Shown: positions 10,135 to 21,176 of the stretch, one piece after another | How the letters are laid out: each line of letters opens with the position of its first letter | How positions within the stretch are numbered: position 1 is the first letter of the stretch | NCBI GenBank assembly: GCA_025765595.1 | Contig: JAIVFH010000012.1 | Span: forward strand, 248,001-312,000 | DNA from: Obelidium mucronatum | Lineage: Eukaryota; Chytridiomycota; Chytridiomycetes; Chytridiales; Chytriomycetaceae | Direction: 5' to 3' | Length of the DNA stretch: 64,000 bases | Notes under the pieces: model-generated | Seen by the model: only the letters and a program-made list of their open reading frames with translations | Databases searched by the model: none | What the model was told of the DNA's origin: nothing | Program-made: the position numbers and the translations under genes

Positions 10135-12779
10135 TTATTCATAGTCCTCTTCCCCATCCTCCTCTTCTGCATTCTCCTCCTCAATTTCTTGATAATTTCC
10201 ATGAATAAGAGAATGCAACAATACATAAACATCAGGAAGCTGATGTATAACAGCAGTCTCCAGTCCCACCGTCAAATCCACCCGCGAGTCCTTGGCCAAA
10301 AGCTCAATAATCCCCAAACGCCCATTCTGCACCGCAAGTCGTAAAGGAAACTGATTGTTTATAGCTAAATCAATCCTGTTGCGTGAATTGTCGGAATTCA
10401 AGAGCCATCCCACAGTATCTGTAAGTCCTTTCTCGCACGCAAAACAAATTGCACAATTGTTAAAGGCAGATACATCCACACGACCGTCCTTTATCAGCAT
10501 GTCAAAGATTTCAACCTGGTTCGCTTCACAGGCTGTCAATAGGCAGCGACTGCTGTTTACACTTGGATCCACCCTCGTATCTGCCAAGAGTACCGCAACC
10601 ACGTCCACGTGTCCCTGTTTAACAGCAGTACTCAATGGATTCCCTGCCGTTTCAGAGGGTGGCGTAGGATCGACACGAACGTCCTCCAAAAGACGTTTAA
10701 CAACTTTTGCGTGGCCATAAAAGCAAGCCACAAGCAATGATTCATTTGAATAATCGGTTGGATCAACTCTAGGATCTGAAAGAAGAAGGTCGACGACATT
10801 TGCTTGTCCCTTGGCGCATGCAACACTGATGGCTCTATTGTTTTGGATAGATGGATCCACACGACTGTCGGTCAAGAGGTACTTGACTATTTCGATATGC
10901 CCGTTCTCGGAAGCAGCAATAAGAGCATTGCATTCTTCAGTGGAAGGATCCACGTGGTTATTGCCAACCAGAAGCTTGACAATTTCAAGGTGACCATTCA
11001 AACAAGCTGAAGTAATTGATAACGGCAAGGCGGTGACACGTGGATCTGAAAGCAAGAGTTTGCAAATCTCAAAGTGGCCATTTCCGCTTGCAGAAATAAT
11101 AGCGCTGTTGGAGCTTTCAACAGTAGGGTCGACTCGAGAATCCTCCAACAGAAGCGATACAATCTCCAAGTGCCCAAATTCAGCGGCTGCTCCAAATGAA
11201 ATGTTTCCACGTGCAGCCGGATCCACACCCTCAACAGAAAGCAATAGCTGGATAACGTCCAAATGACCGAACCGTGCGGCTGTTGCAAAGCCATAATTAT
11301 CACCATCACCTGGATTTGTGCGCCCATCTTCCAAGAGGAGTTTCACAATTTCGAAGTGGCCTTTTTCGCACGCCTTTCCAAAGGCAATGTTGTTGGAAGA
11401 TGTTGGGTCCACACGTTTGTCTTTGAGCAAAAGTTGCACAATTTCGAGATGCCCATTAGTGCAACTGGCCTTGATTGCGTCATTATCTCTATCTGAAGGA
11501 TCGACGCGTGGGTCTGATATAAGCAGCTTGAAAATATCAGTGAATCCGTAGTGTGCGGCACCAATCACTGCATGATTCTGTTGGGCCGCAGGGTCAACAC
11601 GCAGGTCTTGCAGCAATAGTTGCACAATTTGAAAGTGTCCTCCTTGCATGGCTTCCATTAAAGCGGAATTTTCATTTGCGGCAGGGTCAACTCGCGGATC
11701 AGCAAGCAAGAGCTTCACCACTCCTTCATGCCCTCCCCGACATGCCATCTGTATCGCACTATTCGATGCATCAGAAGGATCCACCCCATCAAATGACAGC
11801 ATAAATTCAACAATATTAACGTGCCCTTCCATACAAGCAGCACGAATAGCAAGATTGTCCCTGTCGGCAGGATCAGCGCGCCCATCCATAAGAAGTGCCC
11901 GAACAACATCCAAAAACCCATGCTTACAAGCTGACCGCAATGGAAACCCAGAATCGCAACCAGGATTACATCTCCCGTCCTCCAAAAGGAATTCAACAAT
12001 CTTTACATGATTGTTTTGACACGCCAGTTGGAGACATATGCTTTCGTCGTGTTCTGGAGAGACAATGCTTTGATTTTCTTGCACAAGACGACAAACCAGC
12101 TTGTATTGGTTTGTTGTGCAAGCCCATTGGAGAGCTGTATGTCTCAAGTAAGGTGTTGCGTTTGTGTCATTACTGAGAAGGTTGGCCAGGAGATCTTGGT
12201 ATCTGATGGGCAGTTTCTTATGAATCGATTCAGTAAGCAAGCAAAAATATTCGAGAGCATTTCTAGCGACAGGGGCGGCATCAAGTTGTGTTTGAAAATG
12301 ATGCCACGGAAAAAGGGAATCTGTAAAGAGCAGGGAAGCCAGTTGGGATTTGGAAGCCAAAGCAATTTCCATCAAGTTGTCGTCGAGAGGTACATGGACC
12401 AGGATGTTTTCAATGAGCTCAGGTGCGAGGGTTGAGAACTGTTAATTGGAACAAATTGGATGGGGATCAGAACTAAAAATGGGTAAAATCATCCTGGATC
12501 ATATACCTCTATCGTTCCAGGGTAGAGCACTTGATCTGGTTGAAGAAAGCTTGTTTCTGTTGTGGTTTTCGTCGTAACAGTCACAACACCAGAACGGGAA
12601 ACGGTTCTTGTTGTGCTCACAGTGACGGTTCTCTTTTGTCGAAATCCGGTTGCCTTCATTTTGTGAAAGTTGCTGATGCGGTGTCTCAAGCAAGTCTCAG
12701 AGCGCAAGAAGGAGGTTAAGTCCAGAGAAGTCCGTTCAAAGTTTTGCTGACAACTTTTTACTTCATCCGTCTGCAGCAT
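10135..12779 (-). CDS. F-box-like and ankyrin-repeat protein
   Basis: The large second exon encodes about 20 consecutive ankyrin-type repeats of 31-34 residues, each of the form N-x-A-I-x-A-A-x-x-G-H-x-E-I-V-x-L-L-L-x-D-x-R-V-D-P. A very acidic tail ends at 10135. Just before the repeats, the frame reads LAPELIENILVHVP, which fits an F-box-like motif. That motif sits directly after an acceptor (AACAG) near 12440. The matching donor (GAG|GTATAT) near 12512 ends a first exon coding for a Thr/Val/Arg-rich segment (TVTVSTTRTVSRSG), and both ends are in phase 0. The start is either 12779 or the internal Met at 12658. An F-box plus ankyrin protein would be expected to act as a substrate adaptor for an SCF ubiquitin ligase; this is inference. 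Confidence 0.78.
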
Positions 12780-13065
12780 GAAAGGAAAACAGCCAATCCT
12801 TCATTTTTCAAATCGAGCTCATCATAATACCGTTCAATTTCATTTCTCCTCCTTTGTGTTTGTCGTTCACTCACGTCTTGACCAAACCATCGACAAATTT
12901 GGCCGCTGTCCAAAGGACGTGGCGAGACTCAAGAGTCGCGCACTCGCTTCAAGCCAGGCGAAGCGCAGGTGTCGTTGAGCAGTTTGCAACAAGAATGAAA
13001 GAATACGAAGAATAGAGTCAAGTTGCTTTTCCTTTTTTGACTTTGACTTTTGACTCAACGAAAAA
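12780..13065. promoter_or_regulatory. Divergent promoter region between the ankyrin gene and eRF3
   Basis: These 286 bp separate two start codons facing away from each other. I see no gene and no clear TATA box. The eRF3 leader near 13015-13060 is rich in TTTGACTTT-like pyrimidine runs. Promoter function is inferred only from the arrangement. Confidence 0.4.
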
Positions 13066-15784
13066 ATGGCTGACGACGAACAGAAAGAGCAGCAGCAGCA
13101 GCAAGGCCAGCAGTGGCAGCAGGGCCAATACAGCCAGAGTCAGAACCAGAATCAGTTCGGAAACCAGGGATATTACCAGCAAAACACACAGCAAAACAAC
13201 TTTGCGTTCCGACCGCAAACCACAGAGTTTGTTCCTTCGTCGAATGCGCAGGAGTTTGTGCCTGGCGGAGGCTACGGGAACCAAAACTACTACGGCGGAC
13301 AGCAGGGATACAGCCAGAACCAAAACTACAACCAGTATCAGAACTACAACCAAGGCTACAACCAGGGATACAACAACCAGCAGCGAGGATACAATCCAAT
13401 ACAACAACAACCAGTACCAAAACTACAACCAGCAGGCGTACACTGCCCCGCAGCAACAACAGGCTTATACTGCTCCTCAGGCATACAAAGCGCCTGCCCC
13501 CGCAGGTCCAGCCAAATCCATCTCGATCGGCGGAGGAGGACCAGCAAAGGCGATTTCGATTGGTGGCGGCGGTGCTGCTGCACCAGCAAAGTCTATTTCT
13601 ATTGGAGGAAACGCGGGACCTGCCAAGTCCATTTCAATTGGCGGCGCAGCGCCTGCTAAATCTATTTCCATTGGAGGCGGACCAGGCAAAGTCTATTTCT
13701 ATTGGAGGAGGTGGGTGAATTTGAGTGTTGGTGTTGGGGGTGAAGGTGGATTCGTGACTTTGCCCTCGATTTGTCGCGTTCATATTATCCAGTCAGTGTA
13801 TCTAACTCCACCTTGTATTTTCATCATTCATAATACATTCTAGCCAAAAAGGAACCTGAAGCCAAGAAGGAAACCCCCAAGAAGGAAACTGCCCCAGCAA
13901 GCCCAGCTCAATCTAAAGCTGCTGCCAAACCAGCTGCTAACTCCGGAAAAGAAGGAAACCGCAGCAACTGCATCCAGCTCCAGCAGCAGCAGCAACCCCA
14001 AAAGTGGATCCAGTTGTAGCTGCTACTGCTGCTGTTGCGGCTCTTGACGTTGCCGATGATGTAGATGACACGCCAATTGCTGCAGGCGACGCCTTGAAGG
14101 AACACTTGAACATTGTTTTCATTGGTCACGTCGATGCTGGAAAGTCAACTATGGGAGGACACATTCTGTAAGCATTCAGACTCTCTCTCTCTTCAGACTC
14201 TCCTGTTCTGTTACTTACAAAAAAAGAAAACATTATACAGCTTCTTGACTGGAATGGTAGACAAACGTACAATGGAGAAATACGAAAAGGAAGCCAAAGA
14301 AGCAGGTCGTGAATCCTGGTACCTCTCATGGGCGCTTGATCTCAACTCTGAAGAACGTGCAAAGGGAAAAACCGTTGAATACGGACGTGGATACTTTGAA
14401 ACTGATAAACGTCGTTTCACTATTCTCGATGCTCCTGGACACAAGAACTTTGTTCCATCCATGATGCAAGGAGCGGCACAAGCCGATGTGGGTGTGTTGG
14501 TGATTAGTGCGCGTAAGGGAGAGTTTGAGACTGGATTTGAAAAGGGTGGTCAGACGCGTGAGCATGCCATGTTGTGTAAGACTGTAGGTGTCAAGAGAAT
14601 GATTCTTGTGGTCAACAAGATGGATGACCCAACTGTGCAATGGGACAAGGCTCGTTACGATGAATGTGTTACAAAGATTTTACCCTTCTTGAAGGGTGTT
14701 GGATACAATGTTGGAACTGGTATGTATTTTTTTTTTGTCAGTGGAAAATAGTCACACCCAAACTCACGCTTGTGGCAGACTTGGACGTTCTTCCAATTTC
14801 TGGTTTCACTGGAGCCAACATGAAGGATCGTATCAAGAAGGAAGTTTGTGACTGGTACGAAGGACCATCTCTCCTTGAACTCCTCGATGACATGAGTGTG
14901 GGAGACCGTAAAATCGATGGTCCTCTCCTCATGCCCATCAGTGACAAGTTCAAGGATATGGGAACTGTGGTTACTGGAAAGATTGAAAGTGGTAAAATCA
15001 GAAAGGGTCAGAGTGTTTTGATCATGCCACAAAAGGTATAGTGCGCAAGATGTGTTGTTTAAATCTCTCAACTGACTCAATTGCCGCTTCCAGAAAGTAG
15101 CTGAAGTTTCAGCCATTTGGATGGAAGAAAACGAAAGCAACGTCGCGATTAGTGGAGACAACGTTCGTATCCGATTGAAGAACGTCGAAGAAGAAGTGAG
15201 GAGCTTTAAACTCATGCATTCTCGTTCTAAGTTTAATTGATGGCTTCTTTTCTTTTCTCTCGTTAGGATGTTTTGCCTGGATTCGTCATGTGTAACCTCA
15301 AAAACCCAGTGCATGCTGTCACTACATTTGAAGCTCGACTTGCCATTGTTGAATACAAGAGTATCATGTGTGCGGGATACACGGTAACAATTCTCACACC
15401 CCTCTTGATTTTTTTTTTGACTCATGCCTTTGTCCGTTATTTCTCAGGCTGTCTGCCACGCCCACACAGCCATTGATGAAATCACAATCACCGATCTCCT
15501 GCACAAGATTGACAAAAAGACAGGAAAGAAAAGTGTCAAGCCACCACAATTTGTGAAACAAGGAGATGCATGTATTGCGCGTATTAAGCTGAACCAGCCA
15601 ATGTGCTTAGAGACTTTTGAAGACTACCCACAATTGGGTCGGTTCACTCTTCGTGATGAAGGTACAAAAAACCTTTTGCATAACTTGTATTAACAAAACA
15701 AATACTCACTCATAAAAAGGTAAAACGATTGCCGTGGGAAAGATTACAAAGCTGGTGTTTGATGACCAATCCGGTGATCAGTAA
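13066..15784 (+). CDS. SUP35: Eukaryotic release factor 3 (eRF3/SUP35), with Q/N-rich prion-like N-domain
   Basis: This GTPase works with eRF1 to end translation. The N-domain (13066-13500) is rich in Gln, Asn, Gly and Tyr with NYNQGYNQGYNNQ-like repeats. It is followed by repeats of PAKSISIGGGG and a Lys/Glu/Ala-rich M-like region (AKKEPEAKKETPKKE). The GTPase domain starts near 14100 with G1 GHVDAGKST, then LDAPGHKNF (G3) and NKMD (G4). Domain II and III follow, with PISGFTGANM, PQFVKQGDACIARI and the conserved end GRFTLRDEGKTIAVGKI. Introns lie near 14170-14240, 14720-14780, 15037-15093, 15196-15267, 15384-15448 and 15661-15720. The GTPase part is intact and in frame. The N-terminal part is not in one frame: discontinuities lie near 13394-13462, 13685 and 13938-14017 (see findings). 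The start at 13066 follows from the prion-like leader. Confidence 0.93.
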
Positions 15785-15943
15785 ATTGGCTGATTGATGG
15801 AAGATTTTGTGTTTCGTTTATAAAATACACAAAGTATTAACTCTGCCTTGTGTTTATCCAAAGTAAGCCACTAACTAGATAAAAATACAATTGATAAGGA
15901 CAACACCGGCGTTTTGGAACCTCGAACGAATGTGCAATAAGCG
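15785..15943. other. eRF3 3' flank
   Basis: A short AT-rich spacer between the eRF3 stop and tRNA-Leu. It presumably holds the eRF3 polyadenylation site. I see no gene. Confidence 0.4.
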
Positions 15944-16025
15944 TGAACAGAGTGGGATTCGAACCCACGCACCCGAAGATACCAGCACCTGAAGCTGGCG
16001 CCTTAGACCGCTCGGCCATCTGTCC
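15944..16025 (-). tRNA. tRNA-Leu(CAG)
   Basis: Read on the minus strand, this 82-nt sequence folds as a class II tRNA. The acceptor stem is GGACAGA with TCTGTTC plus discriminator A. A-box TGGCCGAGCGGTC and B-box GGTTCGAATCC are both present. The anticodon stem CCAGC/GCTGG closes the loop TTCAGGT, giving anticodon CAG for leucine. The long variable arm fits Leu. No CCA is encoded. Confidence 0.95.
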
Positions 16026-16870
16026 TTGTAACTTTTGGAAGAAAATGTTAATCATGTTCTCAATTTTTGCTTCAAAGAAAAAGAAAGAAAGAGAAAACAA
16101 GACTCTGACCAGGCAGAAAGAAATCGAATTTCAAGGACGTGGATGTTCCAAAAAAGATTCAACGCGTGTAAACAAATTAAATTTATTAAATCCAAAATGA
16201 AGAGAAAAATAAGGAGAGAAAAGAAGAGAAGCAATGTTCTTCACATGTTTTCATTCCTTTGTCGCGTTTGCGTGGCTGTCCTACACAGTTTTTATTGCTT
16301 GGCGTGTTTCAGTTCAACCTCGATCCAAATCTAAAAAACAAAGGCTATTTAGTTTATGGGCTTTTTGCATTGAAGCAGTTTGAAATGAAGGTCATTTTCG
16401 GAATGGATAGACTCAACGAGAATTGAATCCTCTCACTCAGATGTGCAAACTTTGCGAGAACATAGCCCACACACCAGAATAGTAACTTTCTCAAGTTCCT
16501 AATCTGCCTTTTAAAGGCTGGCCAAATAAAAAAACAAATCGGAGGGCTGGAATAAACTCGACGAGAATCGAGCCCTGACAGCCAGACCCTGTACACTTTG
16601 CGAGAACAAAGTGCCAACGGCCAGACGAAGTACACTTTGGAAGCGCCCTCGCCGAGCATCAATTGAAGATGCCATATCATATCATCCGAAATGTGGGAGG
16701 GGGGGTTTGTGAGGGGACTTATCGTTTTCGACTGATTTTGTCAAACAAAACGCGTGGTGTCAAAAAATTAAATAATAAAAACATGTGAAAAATACTTCTT
16801 AAAAATGGAATTTACAATCATCATCCCTTCTGTCAAAGAGTTCCAAGCAAATTATCCAAACAGTTTTCAT
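16026..16870. other. Intergenic region with two related degenerate tRNA-like sequences
   Basis: No protein gene is supported in this 845-bp gap. It contains the two similar ~85-bp units at 16400-16485 and 16545-16630 described separately, and A/G-rich simple stretches near 16070-16240. The RAD52 3' end lies at its right border. Confidence 0.45.
16400..16630 (-). repeat. Pair of related tRNA-like degenerate units
   Basis: Two units at about 16400-16485 and 16545-16630 share, on the minus strand, GTTCTCGCAAAGT, followed after about 30 bp by an imperfect B-box (GGNTCRATTCTCGT) and GAGT. The first shared block can form an anticodon-like hairpin (CTTTG/AAAG in the second unit). A proper acceptor stem is not evident in either. 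They look like decayed copies of one tRNA-derived sequence. Confidence 0.35.
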
Positions 16871-19125
16871 TCAAATTTTCTGCTTCTTCACGTTACTATT
16901 AGCATACTGGTACCCAGCACCACCACCACCACCACCACCAGTGTTCGCACCTCCACCTCCCACCCCTCCAGCTTCACTGCCAATACCGGCAACAACGGCG
17001 CCATTTCGATTTGCCGCTCCTGGAGGGACTCCATTCAAATTGTTGTGCCCTGAATTCCCACCCGTTCCAACAATGTTACCACCACCGGTGTGATTAGAGC
17101 TGCTTTGCCCGATGATCAATTTGATTCGAGTTCACAGAGTCCGCGCTGTTAAATATCCAAAGGTTGGCCTTGACGAAATATATACAGAAACGTTGAAAAA
17201 AAAACTCAAACCTCGATAGAGGGCGTTTATACGCATTTCCGGTGCTTCCTGCAAATGCGGCTCCTCCATTACTTTGGTACTGTTGCTGGTACTGTTGCTG
17301 ATGTTGTGGCTGTGGCGGTTGCTGGTTCTGCCCTGAAGGTGGTGGAAGTTGAATTCGATTTCCTCCAACAGGTTGTGGCGGCCGAACTCCTCCTTGATTG
17401 TTGAGAATAATATTGTTTTGGTTTTGCTGTTGTTGTCCTGGTTTCGCTGCTGCCCCAACAACTGCACTTGATGAGCCCGACACCATGGGGACGTTTGCTG
17501 TATTGTTGTTTGAATTCAGGGGAAAAGGTTTGGCAATTAGGGCGTTAGCGTTTGCTTTGTTGTTATTGGCATTGCTGGTGCTTGGAGGTATGTTTGTCGC
17601 ATTCCCCATATTGAAGGTGGGTTGGCCTTGGGGGATTGGCCCTGATTGTCCGCCAGGTTGATTATGTGGTGATTGTTGTCCTGCGTTGTTGTATGATTGT
17701 GGTTGTTGTTGAGAAATGCCAGTTCGCCCGATAGTGGAACCAAAGTGTTGTTGTTGTTGCTGTGGCTGTTGTAAGGGTGTTGGGGGTCCATTTCGCTGTT
17801 GCTGTTGCAGCACAGGTGTCGGCACTCGATTAATTGGAGGTGGCCGAATAACCCCAGTCATTGACGCCATGGCATTTGTTTTGGCGGGGGATTGGACCAA
17901 CATATTTGGTTGATGCTGTCTTGGGGTATTTCCAGGATTCAAAGGATTATTCCCTGTCATTGTATTGGTTGAAGATGAGTTTTGCATTCCGACCCTTGTA
18001 AGTTTTATTGGAATCCGTCAGCGTTTAACTGTAAATCGTTAAAAAAAACTCACGTCAAGTAGGCAGGGTCCAGGGCTTCTAAATCACCGCAAAATATTGT
18101 CCCGTCGTCACCTGAACAGATGAAATTAAAGGAGAGAGAGAGAGAGTTCACTGAAAAGTACCATCATCATCAAAAGCCGGAGCATCTGGAGGAAAATTAG
18201 GACCTCAATCAAAGAAATCTTTAAATATCACTCACTGTTGGTGTGCAACGTGTGGTTTCCGTTTGCTTGCCCAGGGTTGTGAGAATTTGGGTTAGTGGGT
18301 TTCGAAGAGTGTGCATCACAGTTCTGCCCATGATACAATTCATTCATGTCAACAGAAATAGCCTACAAAAGAGATGGGCTAAGTTAATGATTCAACCCCT
18401 AAAAAAATACGTACAGCTTTCTTCTTCAGTTTGATAATCTTTTGCATGAGTTCATTATTGTATGTACAGTTTCCCATGACTTCCCCAAAGCTTCTTAGAG
18501 CGCGTTTAATTGCATCGGTTACAGATTCTTTCTTGACCTGAAATAGCCGTCTACTTTGAATCAACCCGGATCGTTTTTAAAATCCAAGAAATATTGCACC
18601 TTCTCAAATGCTGTCCCTTTTGATCGAGCGTTCTCAATTCTTCCATATCCAATGTCCTAAATTGATGTCAAACCTACTGTATCCTAGCAGAAACCAAATA
18701 ACAAACCTCATGACTTGTCCCATCTCTGAGAGTTACCCGAACAACCGTCGACACGCCTAAACTGACCAGACTTCCATCTTGAGAAGTATCGACCTTTGGA
18801 CAACAAGTTTGGTATTAGACATGGTCATCGTCCAGGCATTATTGTACAAAGTCAATCTCGGAGCTGACGATCGAATGCGACCAGCCGTCGAATCCAAAGA
18901 CTTCGTTTGCCAAAGACAAGACTTGGTTGCCGCAGATGTACACAAGCTTTGCTGGGGTTGCATCAACGACTAGTCCACTTAGTAAACTAACAACAACGTA
19001 CTTCCGCCGGGTCCAGCCCGCTGCGACAAATACTCTGGCCCAACTGCCTTGCGCAGTGTTGCTGAGATACGCGCTCGGTCTTCATCGCTAAACGGGCGAT
19101 GTCCGAACGAGGCCTGTGAAGCCAT
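16871..19125 (-). CDS. RAD52: RAD52 recombination mediator with long Q/N-rich tail
   Basis: This is the homologous-recombination protein that anneals single strands and loads RAD51. The first exon (19125, MASQASFGHRPF) continues as ARISATLRKAVGPEYLSQR. The next exon gives LVYICGNQVLSLANEVFGFDG-W-SHSI, then STVVRVTLRDGTSHE, DIGYGRIENARSKG and VKKESVTDAIKRALRSFGE, all matching the RAD52 annealing domain in order. Introns near 18990, 18820, 18670, 18560, 18370, 18190, 18130 and 18020 are short and GT-AG. The C-terminal half (about 17990-16871) is one long low-complexity tail, very rich in Gln, Asn, Pro and Gly, ending NVKKQKI. Yeast RAD52 also has a disordered C-terminus that binds RPA and RAD51, but this tail is far more Q/N-rich. 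An intron at about 17100-17215 joins the last exon in phase. Confidence 0.9.
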
Positions 19126-19189
19126 CAAGTTTTTATGTGAAGGGATACGCTTTATTTATCCAAATCAAAGCAAAACACCTTGATTCAAT

Positions 19190-20098
19190 TTACTCTTCCA
19201 AGTCATCCAAACCGAGTTTCTCCAGCTGTGCGTCAAGCTGGTCAAAGTCGACGTTGGAAGCGACAGACATGGCACTCTCTGGACGAACACTAAGATCGAC
19301 ATCAGCAACTTTGTAAGTCTTCCAATTGATACTCTTGATATCAATTGGTTCATATCTCAATCCTTCACGTGCATACTCCTCGCGAATGAAATCCTCCATG
19401 TCAGCACGTGTGTCTTCGGCAGAACGAAGTCCACCAAAATCGACAGGGAGTTGGGAAACGACCGACGCGTCCATAAAATTTGCAAGTTCCTCACGCTTGA
19501 TAAAGTGGCTGGTTGTGTAAGGAATATCCTTTAAGATACGACGAATCACATCCCACAGTTTGATTGCGGACTTGCTCGCGTTACACATGTACAGGATGGA
19601 GCTTGTGGGTGGAGCCGGCTGACAAGCAACAGTTTCGTTAATCATCTTGTACTCGCTTGGACGGAAGTGCTTGAATTTGTATCCGTCAAAGTCAAGAAAG
19701 AGGTGGTGGTTTCCGTCGGGGTTTGAGCGCAGAACCCAAAGCTGGTACCACATGTTAAAGATGGCGTAGTGCTGCTTTGGAATGGTACGAGTATCCTTGG
19801 CGCCGCGGAAAATAATGATTGGGCGTCCATCAGGGCCTTTCACATGTGGCAAGAACGTGAAAATTTCAGTAAGCAAGAAGGCGTGGATGTGCGCAATAGA
19901 GACTCTCTTGCTTTGGTGGCCGAGGATTTCTTTGTGCCAATTGGCGTAGTGCGTAAGGGCTTTCAGGGTCTTGGACACATCGTTCTGGTGGAAAGCGAGA
20001 GACTTGGCTACAACATGGGGCTCAAGGTTGGCATCGCGAAGCAACACATCCCTGCTGATGCTTTCTTGCAAAACAATAAGAGCTTGTTCAAACGCCAT
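19190..20098 (-). CDS. CRAL-TRIO (Sec14-like) lipid-binding protein, copy A1
   Basis: This intronless protein of about 302 residues has the layout of a Sec14-like lipid transfer protein. An N-terminal helical part (DVSKTLKALTHYANWHKE) is followed by a CRAL-TRIO core: GPDGRPIIIFRGAKD, HHLFLDFDGYKFKHFRPSEY, KSAIKLWDVIRRILKDIPY and the typical end VDFGG. Such proteins carry phosphoinositides or other hydrophobic ligands between membranes. The C-terminus has a conserved acidic end (LEKLGLDDLEE). The start at 20098 (MAFEQALIVLQ) is preferred over the longer frame, because sister copies begin at the same residue and a TATA element lies just upstream. Copy A2 lies upstream on the same strand and two related copies lie inverted at 30.2-32.1 kb. 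Confidence 0.82.
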   Translation of the reverse strand: MAFEQALIVLQESISRDVLLRDANLEPHVVAKSLAFHQNDVSKTLKALTHYANWHKEILGHQSKRVSIAHIHAFLLTEIFTFLPHVKGPDGRPIIIFRGAKDTRTIPKQHYAIFNMWYQLWVLRSNPDGNHHLFLDFDGYKFKHFRPSEYKMINETVACQPAPPTSSILYMCNASKSAIKLWDVIRRILKDIPYTTSHFIKREELANFMDASVVSQLPVDFGGLRSAEDTRADMEDFIREEYAREGLRYEPIDIKSINWKTYKVADVDLSVRPESAMSVASNVDFDQLDAQLEKLGLDDLEE

Positions 20099-20132
20099 TT
20101 GAGTTTCAAACCTGATAAGAGGGTGCTTCTCT

Positions 20133-20142
20133 GTATTTATAC
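20133..20142 (-). promoter_or_regulatory. TATA box of CRAL-TRIO copy A1
   Basis: On the minus strand, TATAAATACA lies about 35-45 bp upstream of the A1 start codon. The flanking 130 bp is conserved in the inverted copy B1, where the element is changed to TTTAAATACA. A TATA this close to the ATG implies a very short leader. Confidence 0.55.
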
Positions 20143-20230
20143 AGTATTCTTGCCAAGTTGAGTTCCACACTTTACAACCCCAATTTATTTTGTAGTTATG
20201 ACAACATATTTATTTATCTGGTATTTTCAC

Positions 20231-21130
20231 TCATTCTTCCGAATCTTGCAAACCCAACTTCTCCAACTGTGCATCAATCTGGTCAAAGTCTACATTTGAC
20301 GCCACAGACATTGCACTCTCTGGACGAACAGTGAGATCCACATCGGGAACCTTGTAAGTCTTCCAGTTGATACTCTTCACGTCAATTGGCTCATATCTCA
20401 ACCCTTCACGTACATATTCATCACGAATGAAATCCTTTATATCGGCAAGAGTGTCTTGCATAGAACGGAGACCACCAAAATCAACTGGCATTTTGGAAAC
20501 ATCCATCAAAGTGCCTAGTTCCTTGGATTTGATAAAGTGACTGGTCGTGTATGGAATGTCTTTGATGATTCGGCGGATAGCATCCCAGAGTCTGACTGCC
20601 GTCTTGTTGGCGTTCAATGCATAGAAGGTCGAGTTTGTTGGTGGAGCAGGTTCGCAAGCAACTGCCTCATTAATTAACTTGTATTCGCTTGGTCGGAAGT
20701 GTTTGAACTTGTATCCTTGGAAGTCGACAAAGAGATGGTGGTTGCCGTCAGCGTTGTCGCGTAACATCCAGAGGTGGTGCCACATTGTGAAGATGGCGTG
20801 ATGTTGCTTGGGAATGGCACGCGTATCCTTGGCGCCACGGAAAAGAAGGATAGGACGTCCATCAGGGCCTTTTGTGTATGGCAGAATTGTAAAAACTCCG
20901 GTAAGCAAGAAGGCGTGGACGTGGACAATCGAGACTCTCTTGCTTTGGTGGCCGAGCACTTCCTTGTACCACTTGGCATGGTTAGTCAGCGCTTTGAGAG
21001 TTTGAGATACGTCGTTCTGGTGGAAGGCGAGAGACTTGGCTACAATGTGGGGCTCCAGATTCGCGTCATGGAGAAATACATCGTTTTCGATGCATTCCTG
21101 GAGCGTGGCAAGAGACTGTTCGAAAACCAT
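20231..21130 (-). CDS. CRAL-TRIO (Sec14-like) lipid-binding protein, copy A2
   Basis: This is a 299-residue, intronless paralog of A1, lying about 130 bp upstream on the same strand. It shows the same order of blocks: VSQTLKALTNHAKWYKE, GPDGRPILLFRGAKD, HHLFVDFQGYKFKHFRPSEY, TAVRLWDAIRRIIKDIPY and PVDFGGLRSMQD, ending LEKLGLQDSEE. It lacks two residues (VV-type) before the VDFGG block that A1 has. The start at 21130 (MVFEQSLATLQ) matches its sisters. Role in lipid binding is inferred from the domain. A TATAAAAG lies about 40-46 bp upstream of the start. Confidence 0.82.
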   Translation of the reverse strand: MVFEQSLATLQECIENDVFLHDANLEPHIVAKSLAFHQNDVSQTLKALTNHAKWYKEVLGHQSKRVSIVHVHAFLLTGVFTILPYTKGPDGRPILLFRGAKDTRAIPKQHHAIFTMWHHLWMLRDNADGNHHLFVDFQGYKFKHFRPSEYKLINEAVACEPAPPTNSTFYALNANKTAVRLWDAIRRIIKDIPYTTSHFIKSKELGTLMDVSKMPVDFGGLRSMQDTLADIKDFIRDEYVREGLRYEPIDVKSINWKTYKVPDVDLTVRPESAMSVASNVDFDQIDAQLEKLGLQDSEE

Positions 21131-21168
21131 AGCTTCTTTGTGCTTGGTTTCGTTTCATTTTGTTGCTG

Positions 21169-21176
21169 CTTTTATA
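21169..21176 (-). promoter_or_regulatory. TATA box of CRAL-TRIO copy A2
   Basis: TATAAAAG on the minus strand, about 40 bp upstream of the A2 start codon. It resembles a strong core promoter and sits in a similar position to the A1 element, although the surrounding sequence differs. Confidence 0.55.

Noticed and set aside
11033..12010. Several plus-strand frames over the ankyrin gene
   Set aside because: They are shadows of the regular ankyrin repeats on the opposite strand.
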